NCBI GenBank assembly: GCA_051650265.1
Contig: JBOFIR010000180.1
Coordinates: 1 to 10,289 of the forward strand
Direction of reading: 5' to 3'
DNA length: 10,289 nucleotides
Source: JBOFEH01 sp051650265
GTDB lineage: Bacteria; Bacillota; Clostridia; Lachnospirales; Cellulosilyticaceae
Shown: positions 1 to 5,524 of the stretch, in pieces
Layout of the letters: every line of letters begins with the position of its first letter
How positions within the stretch are numbered: position 1 is the stretch's first letter
The notes under the pieces: model-generated
Databases searched by the model: none
What the model saw: the letters and a program-made list of their open reading frames with translations, nothing else
What the model was told of the DNA's origin: nothing
Program-made: the position numbers and the translations under genes

Positions 1-977
1 GCTGATCCTACCGTATAGCCCGCTTCTACATCACTTGCATGCGGCAATGTCGCAACACCCCATTTGACACTACTTTCACCTTCTTGAATCTTGCTAATGA
101 TGGTTGTCATAAACCATGATCCCATAGGCATCATCCCTACATTGCCTGTTAAAAACGGACTTGAGTAATGGATATTACCGGTTTTCAAAGTCGCATAATC
201 CATGATAGATTTATCCTCATTTTGCATACGTAAAACCATCTCATAATAAGGCTTCAAGAAGCTATATTCTGTATCCATGATCGTATGTTTCCCATCTTGC
301 ACGCCCCAGTTTGCAACGCATGCTTGCCATGTATGGATGAGTGCACCATATTTTTTGGCTGCACCTTCTCCTGTGGTAATCTTCTTGGCTGTTGCTTCAA
401 ATTCATCCCATGTCATATCATTTGAAGGGTATGGGACCCCTGCTGCATCAAAAATATCTTTGTTGTAATATAAGACATAGTAGTCTGTACGTGCTGGAAG
501 ACCTACAATCTCACCACCTGGCATGGTAAAGTTGTTGGCAAGTCCATTGTAAGCACTAAGGTCAACACCGTCTTTCTCGATGTATGTCTTGAGGTCTGCG
601 ATTTGCCCTTTATCAAATAAACTCTTTGTTGTATCTGCATCTTTGATCCAAAATGCATCGAGTTTACTTCCCCCATTGAGCATAACACTTAGCTTTTGTG
701 TATAATCTGCACTGGCAATATCGATGATCTCTACTTTGATATTTGGATTTTGTGCTTCAAAAGCCTTCACTGAATTTGTAATCCCTGGATTGGCTGCTAA
801 GTCCCATGTCGCAACTTGAAGTGTTACCTTTTCCTCGGCTTTTTGATCCCCTGACTGTGTTTTATCAGATGCTTCTACACTTCCTGTTTCCACTGTTTTG
901 CTAGGCGTACATCCTGTAAACGTCCCCATTACCATCGTTGTAGCAAGTGACAATACCATAAACTTTCTTAAATTCAT
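1..977 (-). CDS. ABC sugar transporter substrate-binding lipoprotein (3' end cut by window)
   Basis: This is an extracellular solute-binding protein, family 1, of the carbohydrate (CUT1-type) ABC importers. It would sit on the outer face of the membrane, bind an oligosaccharide or sugar, and deliver it to permeases. Reading minus from the ATG at 975-977 gives 325 complete codons without a stop before the window ends. Residues 1-23 form a lipoprotein signal: MNLRK, a hydrophobic stretch, then the lipobox FTGC with Cys23 as the lipidation site. A Ser/Thr/Glu-rich linker follows (about 24-50), then the mature domain begins with VTLQVATWD. Typical features of the family are the segment around residues 155-180 (GLPARTDYYVLYYNKDIFDA) and GNVGMMPMGSWF near residue 290. 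An AGGGGAG Shine-Dalgarno lies six bases upstream. It starts a new transcription unit after the transferase terminator. Family assignment is firm; the ligand is unknown. Confidence 0.93.
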   Translation of the reverse strand, partial: MNLRKFMVLSLATTMVMGTFTGCTPSKTVETGSVEASDKTQSGDQKAEEKVTLQVATWDLAANPGITNSVKAFEAQNPNIKVEIIDIASADYTQKLSVMLNGGSKLDAFWIKDADTTKSLFDKGQIADLKTYIEKDGVDLSAYNGLANNFTMPGGEIVGLPARTDYYVLYYNKDIFDAAGVPYPSNDMTWDEFEATAKKITTGEGAAKKYGALIHTWQACVANWGVQDGKHTIMDTEYSFLKPYYEMVLRMQNEDKSIMDYATLKTGNIHYSSPFLTGNVGMMPMGSWFMTTIISKIQEGESSVKWGVATLPHASDVEAGYTVGS

Positions 978-1034
978 ATACGTCTCCCCTTCCCCTAATT
1001 CCAACTTCTCATACATAATATTTATCATGTGATT

Positions 1035-1063
1035 ATTATATATCATTTTCAGTTTTCATTAAA
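1035..1063 (-). promoter_or_regulatory. Promoter of the sugar-binding lipoprotein gene
   Basis: On the minus strand a perfect TATAAT (-10) lies at 1035-1040. Seventeen bases upstream, at 1058-1063, is TTTAAT, a poor -35 box. A good -10 with a weak -35 is usual for promoters needing an activator or an upstream element. The implied leader is about 50 bases and carries the Shine-Dalgarno AGGGGAG at 984-990. The call rests on sequence alone. Confidence 0.55.
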
Positions 1064-1065
1064 TT

Positions 1066-1147
1066 CACTTTTTTGATAGCTTCTAATACTTTTTTACACT
1101 TCCTTTTAAAAAACTAATACTTTTTTGTTATACTATTACTTTTTTGT
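1066..1147 (-). repeat. Four A6-tract direct repeats upstream of the lipoprotein promoter
   Basis: On the minus strand the core AAAAAAGT occurs four times, with the six-base A tracts at 1140-1145, 1121-1126, 1090-1095 and 1069-1074. Three copies extend to AAAAAAGTATTAG or AAAAAAGTAATAG; the promoter-proximal one reads CAAAAAAGTGAA. Spacings are about 19, 31 and 21 bases, near two, three and two helical turns, so the copies face roughly the same side of the DNA. They run from about -30 to -110 relative to the likely start site. They could be repeated activator sites, an UP-like element, or a phased A-tract bend. The repeats are directly visible; the role is inferred. Confidence 0.5.
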
Positions 1148-1156
1148 TTGAGATTC

Positions 1157-1191
1157 AAAAAACTCCCTTAAGTTACCTACACTTAAGAGAG
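1157..1191 (-). terminator. Rho-independent terminator after the glycosyltransferase gene
   Basis: Read on the minus strand, CTCTCTTAAG (1182-1191) pairs with CTTAAGGGAG (1163-1172) around a nine-base loop with one G-T pair, and a run of six T follows (1157-1162). It lies about 30 bases past the transferase stop codon. This separates the transferase gene from the transporter unit downstream. Confidence 0.8.
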
Positions 1192-1220
1192 CTTCTCTAT
1201 GCTTCTATTTGACTTACACC

Positions 1221-1958
1221 CTAGCCTTCTATTTGATAATCTTCCAGTACACTTTTTTTCTCTATCCCTTCTTCTAAAAAACCCTGTACTGTTTTATATC
1301 CAAACATGCGCTCTATATCATGTGAAACATTTTTACCATGAATTGTGACGATAAACATCCTTTCTTTAAATACTCTATACTTAAGTTTAAGCAAATAATT
1401 ACCGTGTATCACATCCCCGTATTGATTGCAGGGGTAATTATATCTAAACCCTTCAAAATACTGTTTTGTTGGATAAATAAGGGTATAAAAAGTATCTGGT
1501 GCCCCATAATAGTACAAACTAACCCTGTGATTGATTTCTTCATATACATACCCTCTCTGACTAATGATCACCTCCGTATCCTCTATAGGCATATCATACA
1601 CACGTTGTACAAAAGTAGGATGAATCATATTGTCTGAATCCAAATAAAGCATCGCAAAACAAGCTTCATTTCCAATATATTCTTCTATATCTTTCTCAAA
1701 ATCATGGGTGAATACAATATTTGTGTTGAGTCCGTCATACTTATTAAGTTCCTCTTTTAAAACTTCTTCACTCTTAGGATCATATAGAACAAATGCCTTA
1801 AATTGCTGATTACTTTGTCTGACTAAACTTTTATAAGTATACTTCATAAAAACAGATAATCTTTGTTCAATCCATTGCTGTGTGAGCCTTTCTTCAACAA
1901 ATGGATTTTTAAACTGTGTATACGGTACGTTAAACTTTATCTTAACAACCACCTTCAT
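1221..1958 (-). CDS. Small glycosyltransferase, putative rhamnosyltransferase family
   Basis: A 245-residue protein resembling the 'putative rhamnosyl transferase' family (Pfam PF11316 type, a GT-A-like fold). Family-like features are WIEQRLSVFMKYTYKSLVRQS (about residues 29-49), FKAFVLYDP (53-61), and the DxD-like LYLDSDN with Asp107 and Asp109, followed by MIHPTFVQRV. DxD residues normally bind the metal and the nucleotide sugar. There is no signal peptide or membrane segment, so it should act in the cytoplasm. The frame stays open further upstream to a TTG at 2015, but that codon lies inside a terminator hairpin and its -35 box. The ATG at 1958 has the Shine-Dalgarno AAGGTGG eight bases upstream and is chosen. 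The gene directly follows the Thr-rich collagen-like gene, so a role in glycosylating that protein is attractive but inferred. Donor sugar and acceptor are not shown by the sequence. Confidence 0.75.
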   Translation of the reverse strand: MKVVVKIKFNVPYTQFKNPFVEERLTQQWIEQRLSVFMKYTYKSLVRQSNQQFKAFVLYDPKSEEVLKEELNKYDGLNTNIVFTHDFEKDIEEYIGNEACFAMLYLDSDNMIHPTFVQRVYDMPIEDTEVIISQRGYVYEEINHRVSLYYYGAPDTFYTLIYPTKQYFEGFRYNYPCNQYGDVIHGNYLLKLKYRVFKERMFIVTIHGKNVSHDIERMFGYKTVQGFLEEGIEKKSVLEDYQIEG

Positions 1959-1966
1959 GTTCCTAC

Positions 1967-1973
1967 CCACCTT
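1967..1973 (-). promoter_or_regulatory. Ribosome binding site fixing the glycosyltransferase start
   Basis: AAGGTGG on the minus strand lies eight bases before the ATG at 1958. It decides against the longer reading from TTG at 2015, which would begin within the hairpin that ends the preceding gene. Confidence 0.75.
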
Positions 1974-1986
1974 ATTAAAGCATTTT

Positions 1987-2015
1987 ATTATATAAAAGCT
2001 CTTGAAAACTCTCAA
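1987..2015 (-). promoter_or_regulatory. Near-consensus vegetative promoter for the glycosyltransferase gene
   Basis: On the minus strand TTGAGA (2010-2015, five of six consensus bases) is followed by exactly 17 bases and then a perfect TATAAT (1987-1992). The start site would fall near 1980, giving a leader of about 20 bases that contains the Shine-Dalgarno. The -35 box sits in the loop and arm of the upstream terminator hairpin, so the two elements share DNA. Part of the T-rich match comes from the terminator itself, which tempers confidence. Confidence 0.6.
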
Positions 2016-2026
2016 GAGCTTTTATA
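1991..2026 (-). terminator. Hairpin terminator after the collagen-like gene
   Basis: A perfect 15-base inverted repeat (1991-2005 and 2012-2026) with a six-base loop starts three bases after the collagen-like stop codon at 2029-2031. On the minus strand the core is AAAAGCTCTTGA/TCAAGAGCTTTT. The T run after the GC core is four bases and then alternates with A. The A-rich 5' arm makes it potentially active in both directions. Confidence 0.7.
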
Positions 2027-2028
2027 AT

Positions 2029-3141
2029 CTATGCAAGTTGTACTAGTGAAATTTGAACTTCTGAGAATGTTCTACTCCCACCTGAGTTATTAACCAATGT
2101 CACAATATTAGTCCCTGCACCAGTCACAACAATAGCAGTCCCAGTTAATTCTGGACTATAGTTATAACCATTACCACTTCCTACAACCGTTGTTCCTGGA
2201 ATGGCCACACTATTTAATGCCAAATTTACGCCCTGATCAAGACCTGCAACAATATTGTTACCAACTGCTCTATAAGTTACTAAATACTGTGCATTAGGTG
2301 CTAATACAATACTGGCAGAACCTGCACTATGTGAAATATTAGTTCCATTAAGTGCTACATTCGTTGCCAATGGAATAGCTGCTTGATCCGCAACTGTTGT
2401 TGCAGCTATTTGAACAATAAAAGCATTACTTGTTGTTAATGTGTTACCTGTTGGCCCGGTTGGTCCCGTTGGCCCCGTAGCCCCTGTTGGCCCTGTAGCT
2501 CCTGTTGGTCCCGTAGCTCCTGTTGGCCCTGTAGCTCCTGTTGGCCCTGTTACTCCTGTTGGCCCTGTAGCTCCTGTATCTCCTGTAGCTCCTGTTGGCC
2601 CACCCGCTGGTCCTGTTGGTCCTATACCTCCTGTTGGTCCTGTTGGTCCTGTTGATCCTGTTGATCCTGTGACCGGAACCCCTGTGTCCGTTGGGCCAAT
2701 AAACCAATTACCATTTACACCTATAACCGGCGTAAATCCAGCTTGCCCTGTGGCTCCTGTTGGTCCTGTTGGCCCTGTTGGTCCTGTGGCTCCTGTTGCT
2801 CCTGTTACGCCACTGGCACCTGTATATCCTGTTGGTCCTGTTGGTCCGGTTGGTCCTCCTGCAGGACCTGTTGGTCCTATTGGACCAGTTGCTCCTATCA
2901 ATCCACTTGCTCCTGTATACCCTGTTGGGCCCGTTGCACCTGTTGCTCCTGTGGCTCCTGTCGGACCGGTTGGTCCCCCAGCTGGTCCTGCTGGTCCCGT
3001 TGGTCCTTGTGCCGGTACCCCAGTATCGGTACATCCTACAAACCAATTCCCATTAGGTCCTATATAAGGCATCTGACAACCACAAGAACCATTTCCTGTA
3101 CAGTTACTAGCGCCATTGGTCCAATAATAATTACTCGCCAT
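2029..3141 (-). CDS. BclA-like collagen repeat surface protein
   Basis: A 370-residue collagen-like protein of the kind that forms hair-like filaments on the spore exosporium (BclA type) or on the cell surface. Residues 1-25 are Cys-rich (Cys14, 20, 22, plus Cys37) with no classical signal peptide. A short module, IGPNGNWFVGCTDTGVP (about 27-43), precedes collagen tract one (46-135). A second copy, IGVNGNWFIGPTDTGVP (140-156), precedes tract two (159-232). The tracts are G-x-T triplets, mainly GPT and GAT, giving many Thr residues suited to O-glycosylation as in Bacillus BclA. Residues about 235-370 form a beta-rich, Cys-free head resembling the BclA C-terminal, TNF/C1q-like trimerising domain (AGSASIVLAPNAQYLVTYRAVG, then TGTAIVVTGAGTNIVTLVNNSGG). 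The frame opens at GTG 3150, but that codon is inside the Shine-Dalgarno, so ATG 3141 is used. A glycosyltransferase gene follows. Spore localisation is inferred. Confidence 0.88.
   Translation of the reverse strand: MASNYYWTNGASNCTGNGSCGCQMPYIGPNGNWFVGCTDTGVPAQGPTGPAGPAGGPTGPTGATGATGATGPTGYTGASGLIGATGPIGPTGPAGGPTGPTGPTGYTGASGVTGATGATGPTGPTGPTGATGQAGFTPVIGVNGNWFIGPTDTGVPVTGSTGSTGPTGPTGGIGPTGPAGGPTGATGDTGATGPTGVTGPTGATGPTGATGPTGATGPTGATGPTGPTGPTGNTLTTSNAFIVQIAATTVADQAAIPLATNVALNGTNISHSAGSASIVLAPNAQYLVTYRAVGNNIVAGLDQGVNLALNSVAIPGTTVVGSGNGYNYSPELTGTAIVVTGAGTNIVTLVNNSGGSRTFSEVQISLVQLA
2446..2667 (-). repeat. Collagen-coding tandem repeat, tract two
   Basis: This is GC-richer coding DNA built from nine-base triplet units. 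Between about 2480 and 2600 it contains an 18-base unit encoding the hexapeptide GATGPT in near-identical tandem copies. Such repeats are prone to slippage, so copy number may vary between strains or be wrong in short-read assemblies. Confidence 0.8.
2737..3006 (-). repeat. Collagen-coding tandem repeat, tract one
   Basis: Codes for residues 46-135 as G-x-y triplets. It is less regular than tract two and includes a duplicated stretch encoding GPTGYTGASG, followed by LIGATG in one copy and VTGATG in the other. Two single-Gly interruptions fall in this tract, at residues 55 and 95. Confidence 0.75.
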
Positions 3142-3146
3142 AACAT

Positions 3147-3155
3147 TCACCCCTC
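3147..3155 (-). promoter_or_regulatory. Ribosome binding site fixing the collagen-like protein start
   Basis: GAGGGGTGA on the minus strand ends five bases before the ATG at 3141 and nearly matches the anti-16S sequence. The in-frame GTG at 3150 is part of this site and so is unlikely to be the start. Confidence 0.75.
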
Positions 3156-3172
3156 AATTAGACTTTATACAC

Positions 3173-3202
3173 TACATTCTATGTTCTTACCTATTTGTTT
3201 GT
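3173..3202 (-). promoter_or_regulatory. Possible sigma-K-like promoter of the collagen-like gene
   Basis: On the minus strand AC (3201-3202) is followed by 17 bases and then CATAGAATG (3175-3183). This is one base from the late mother-cell sigma-K -10 pattern CATAnnnTA. The leader to the ATG would be about 25 bases. Exosporium collagen genes are typically expressed late in the mother cell, which fits. The motif is short and the region AT-rich, and a sigma-A-like alternative (TTGTAA, 18 bases, TATAAA) also exists further upstream. Confidence 0.3.
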
Positions 3203-3316
3203 TCTGTTTCGACATTATTTTATATTGTTTCATACCTTATTTTTACAATAACCCTATTTGCACTTAATATAACAACGTGTGTAGAGATTAGCTTCTACCT
3301 TTTAATACTTATAAAC

Positions 3317-3374
3317 AAGAAGAGGGTGTTGTCACAGCTAACCTAATCGGTTAATTGCGCAACACCCTCTTCTT
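3317..3374 (-). terminator. Long hairpin terminator after the 93-residue orphan gene
   Basis: A perfect 15-base inverted repeat, AAGAAGAGGGTGTTG (3317-3331) with CAACACCCTCTTCTT (3360-3374), flanks a 28-base interior. The interior holds a second small stem, TAACC/GGTTA (3339-3343 and 3349-3353). It begins 13 bases past the orphan's stop codon. The T-rich arm end followed by GTTTAT serves as a weak U tract. A very stable stem makes termination or mRNA 3'-end protection the best reading. Confidence 0.65.
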
Positions 3375-3386
3375 TGGGTAGTTCAA

Positions 3387-3668
3387 TTACCATCTGTGTG
3401 GTTGAGTAAGTTTTATGACTTCCTCACCCAGTTCACCAAGCTCATCCTTGTATCTGGCATAGCGCTGACGCGCAGCTGATTCATGGGGCAAATGGTCAAT
3501 ACAAAGTTGTAAACAATCAATCGTTTGTTGCAAATACTGAAAGATTCGGTCTGACTCAATGCGTCCTCGATCTTCTGCATATTTTAACTTATGAAGATGT
3601 TCTAAGGTGCGCATTTTGGTATCGTCATAGATACTATCTAACTTTGATGTATGACCTTGCTCATTCAT
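3387..3668 (-). CDS. Small hypothetical helical protein, 93 residues
   Basis: I do not recognise this protein. It is highly charged, probably almost wholly alpha-helical, with no signal peptide or membrane segment. A long charged stretch at about residues 12-88 could form helical hairpins or a coiled coil, and two cysteines sit one helical turn apart (Cys52 and Cys56, in DCLQLCIDHL). A cytoplasmic location is likely. The ATG at 3668 has only a modest Shine-Dalgarno (TAGGTAG). Support for a real gene comes from a well-placed promoter (TTGATT, 17 bases, TATAAT) just upstream and a strong hairpin just downstream, which make it a self-contained unit. It lies between the catabolic cluster and the collagen-like gene, and nothing ties it to either. 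Confidence 0.7.
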   Translation of the reverse strand: MNEQGHTSKLDSIYDDTKMRTLEHLHKLKYAEDRGRIESDRIFQYLQQTIDCLQLCIDHLPHESAARQRYARYKDELGELGEEVIKLTQPHRW

Positions 3669-3701
3669 AAATGCTACCTACTTTCTAATCAGATTACCTT
3701 T

Positions 3702-3730
3702 ATTATAGCCATACACATCCCTCAAATCAA
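3702..3730 (-). promoter_or_regulatory. Promoter of the 93-residue orphan gene
   Basis: On the minus strand TTGATT (3725-3730, four of six) is followed by 17 bases and a perfect TATAAT (3702-3707). The start site would lie near 3695, about 27 bases before the ATG. It sits in the 85-base gap after the heparinase-like gene, where I see no clear terminator hairpin, so read-through from the catabolic operon is possible. Confidence 0.65.
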
Positions 3731-3753
3731 TGACTGCCTGTCTCCCTATACTT

Positions 3754-5514
3754 TTATTCCATGGTTATATGATAGCTAATATGTGAAGTACTTCCATATT
3801 TTGTTACTTCAAGAATGTATGCTATACGTATATCCCCCTTATGTGTTTCATAGCTTTCTTGTAACACTTTGAGTATATCATCCTCATCAAAAGTAAGACG
3901 TAGTACTTCCCCCCCATTTCTAATAATTGCACTTCTTCCCTCTATCAAGATTGGCGAATGACTCACAAAGCGCTCACTCACTGTACCTACACCGTTAAAC
4001 CTTGCTACATCTTCAAGCAGAATACATCCTTTTGCCTTATCATGTCTGAGGCTACGCTGCAATGTCATGAGTTGTACTGTAGGATAGCATGCTTTGAGTT
4101 CTACGCCAAATGTATCGCTATCACCAAAGCTTACTTCTACTATCTCTGCCCTATAAGCCTCACCTGCACATTGTTCTAATCCATCTACCATAGGCACATT
4201 GTGACTCCCCGAACGATTCACAAAGATCTCATACCGTTTATCAGAAAAATACACCGCAGTATAGATTCCCGCGCCTAAGTCTTCAAGCATGGGGACACCA
4301 TTTTTGTACAGTATAAAAGAGCCGCAGTCATTATGATTATGACTTTCCCCATTATGTCCGCCTTTGGCTACTAAGATGAGTGATTCTCCATGAGAGACAA
4401 ACCACTGCGCCTCATTGAGCCACTGTGACTGCTTCTTCTCTTGTGTCCACTGAAAATCGGGATCATACCAAATCATATCCCTGAGTGCAAGACAGAATCT
4501 GTAGCACGAATCTTCTAGGACATTTTGCGCATACATCATATCTGGTAAGACTACCTCTGGGTAGCAACGCTTAAGATACATGCCTAACCCAAGACGATAA
4601 CTCCCTACACCACGCCCATCTGCAAAACTAATGGTATAATTGTTCGCTAAATAGTACACCTGTTGGTTAAGAGCAATCTGCTTGACTTTCTCATCGTTGA
4701 ACAAATCAATCCTTCCACCTGTTCGTACTTTGAGATAATCGGCAAAGCAAACGAAGAAACCAAATCCATAAGTCCAATAATCTACACCTTCTACACAAAC
4801 ACCATCCGCACCAAATGATTCCAGATAAACTTCCATACACGAAACGACGCGGTGCAAAAAGTTAGTCAGCTTTTCCTCATCTTCTAGTACAAGCATCCCC
4901 ACACAGCCTAGTGCACCACCACACACAGCTGACCAGTTGTTTGGCATCGTCTCAAAACGGAAAAAGGTGTTACCATCTAAGAACGGTATAATCATGCGTT
5001 TGTGGAGTTGTAGTCTCACGTATGCCGCACACTTCTTATCGATATACGGTTCACAAAGACGTAGTGCTTCAGCTAGTGCAAAGCCAGTCTCAGCTGCAAA
5101 TAAGTCAATGAGTGTATCATAGGCTTCTAGTGGTAGATCCCCGTAGCGATTGGTAAAGTGTGCAGGCAATGCCCACATAGGTTCACTACAAATACTCCAT
5201 AAAATATTTTCCAGAGTTTCTTTGTATCGTGGATGATCGGGACTTCGCCACAGTAGTAAGCTATACATAAGTAATTGTTTGCGCTTCTCATAATATACCT
5301 CTTGATAAATCTCTCTATCCCCTGTCGCCCAGTATAGCTTAAACTTCTCATAACTGAGCTCCGGTATGCCACCATCTTGCTCCGCCGCTGCTTCTAACTG
5401 CTTAAACTGCTCCTGAATATATGGAACCTGCTCGTAATACTGCGTGTACGGCATGTGAAAAACTAAAGGCTTACCTGCTGTAATCCCTTTTAAAAGTTGA
5501 CTTTTATTCACCAC
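3754..5514 (-). CDS. Heparinase II/III-like protein (putative polysaccharide or oligouronide lyase)
   Basis: A 586-residue protein with the two-part plan of heparinase II/III-type lyases: an N-terminal (alpha/alpha) toroid (about 50-345) and a C-terminal beta-sandwich (about 370-586). Recognisable motifs are NNWSAVCGG (192-200), the Tyr-rich GVDYWTYGFG (243-252) and GGHNGESHNHNDCGSF (385-400) with His387, 392 and 394, followed by GSHNVPMVDG (436-445). In characterised relatives a Tyr and His residues perform beta-elimination at uronic acids, and a His-rich site holds a structural metal. There is no signal peptide, so it should act on imported oligosaccharides in the cytoplasm. It starts eight bases after the GH123-like stop and is translationally linked. 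Two GTG codons compete, 5514 and 5511; the second has better spacing from the AGGGGGG ribosome site. Substrate is not fixed by sequence. Confidence 0.85.
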   Translation of the reverse strand: MVNKSQLLKGITAGKPLVFHMPYTQYYEQVPYIQEQFKQLEAAAEQDGGIPELSYEKFKLYWATGDREIYQEVYYEKRKQLLMYSLLLWRSPDHPRYKETLENILWSICSEPMWALPAHFTNRYGDLPLEAYDTLIDLFAAETGFALAEALRLCEPYIDKKCAAYVRLQLHKRMIIPFLDGNTFFRFETMPNNWSAVCGGALGCVGMLVLEDEEKLTNFLHRVVSCMEVYLESFGADGVCVEGVDYWTYGFGFFVCFADYLKVRTGGRIDLFNDEKVKQIALNQQVYYLANNYTISFADGRGVGSYRLGLGMYLKRCYPEVVLPDMMYAQNVLEDSCYRFCLALRDMIWYDPDFQWTQEKKQSQWLNEAQWFVSHGESLILVAKGGHNGESHNHNDCGSFILYKNGVPMLEDLGAGIYTAVYFSDKRYEIFVNRSGSHNVPMVDGLEQCAGEAYRAEIVEVSFGDSDTFGVELKACYPTVQLMTLQRSLRHDKAKGCILLEDVARFNGVGTVSERFVSHSPILIEGRSAIIRNGGEVLRLTFDEDDILKVLQESYETHKGDIRIAYILEVTKYGSTSHISYHITME

Positions 5515-5517
5515 TTT

Positions 5518-5524
5518 CCCCCCT
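5518..5524 (-). promoter_or_regulatory. Ribosome binding site overlapping the preceding stop codon
   Basis: AGGGGGG on the minus strand overlaps the TAG stop (5523-5525) of the GH123-like gene. It lies three bases from GTG 5514 and six from GTG 5511, so the second GTG is the better start. The arrangement fits translational coupling. Confidence 0.6.

Noticed and set aside
277..688. Short open frames at 277-468 (plus) and 503-688 (minus) within the transporter gene.
   Set aside because: They are shadows in other frames of the sugar-binding lipoprotein gene, which reads cleanly across the region. They have no supporting ribosome sites.
1959..2015. N-terminal extension of the glycosyltransferase to a TTG codon (19 extra residues).
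   Set aside because: The TTG lies within the terminator hairpin and -35 box, has no ribosome site, and would be upstream of the likely transcript start. ATG 1958 has a well-spaced ribosome site.
2446..3006. CRISPR-like or satellite array, suggested by the regular short repeats.
   Set aside because: The period is 9 or 18 bases with no unique spacers, and the repeats translate in frame to collagen triplets.
2441..3267. Long open frames opposite and across the collagen gene (for example 2441-3067 plus strand, Pro/Val/Gly-rich; Cys/Trp/Ser-rich and Leu-rich frames nearby).
   Set aside because: These are by-products of the GGN-CCN-ACN repeat, which lacks stop codons in every frame. The proteins are low-complexity with no start-site signals, and the minus-strand collagen frame explains the DNA fully.
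3317..3374. Miniature transposable element, suggested by the perfect 15-base inverted repeat.
   Set aside because: It is only 58 bases long, no flanking target duplication is evident, and it sits exactly where the orphan gene needs a terminator.
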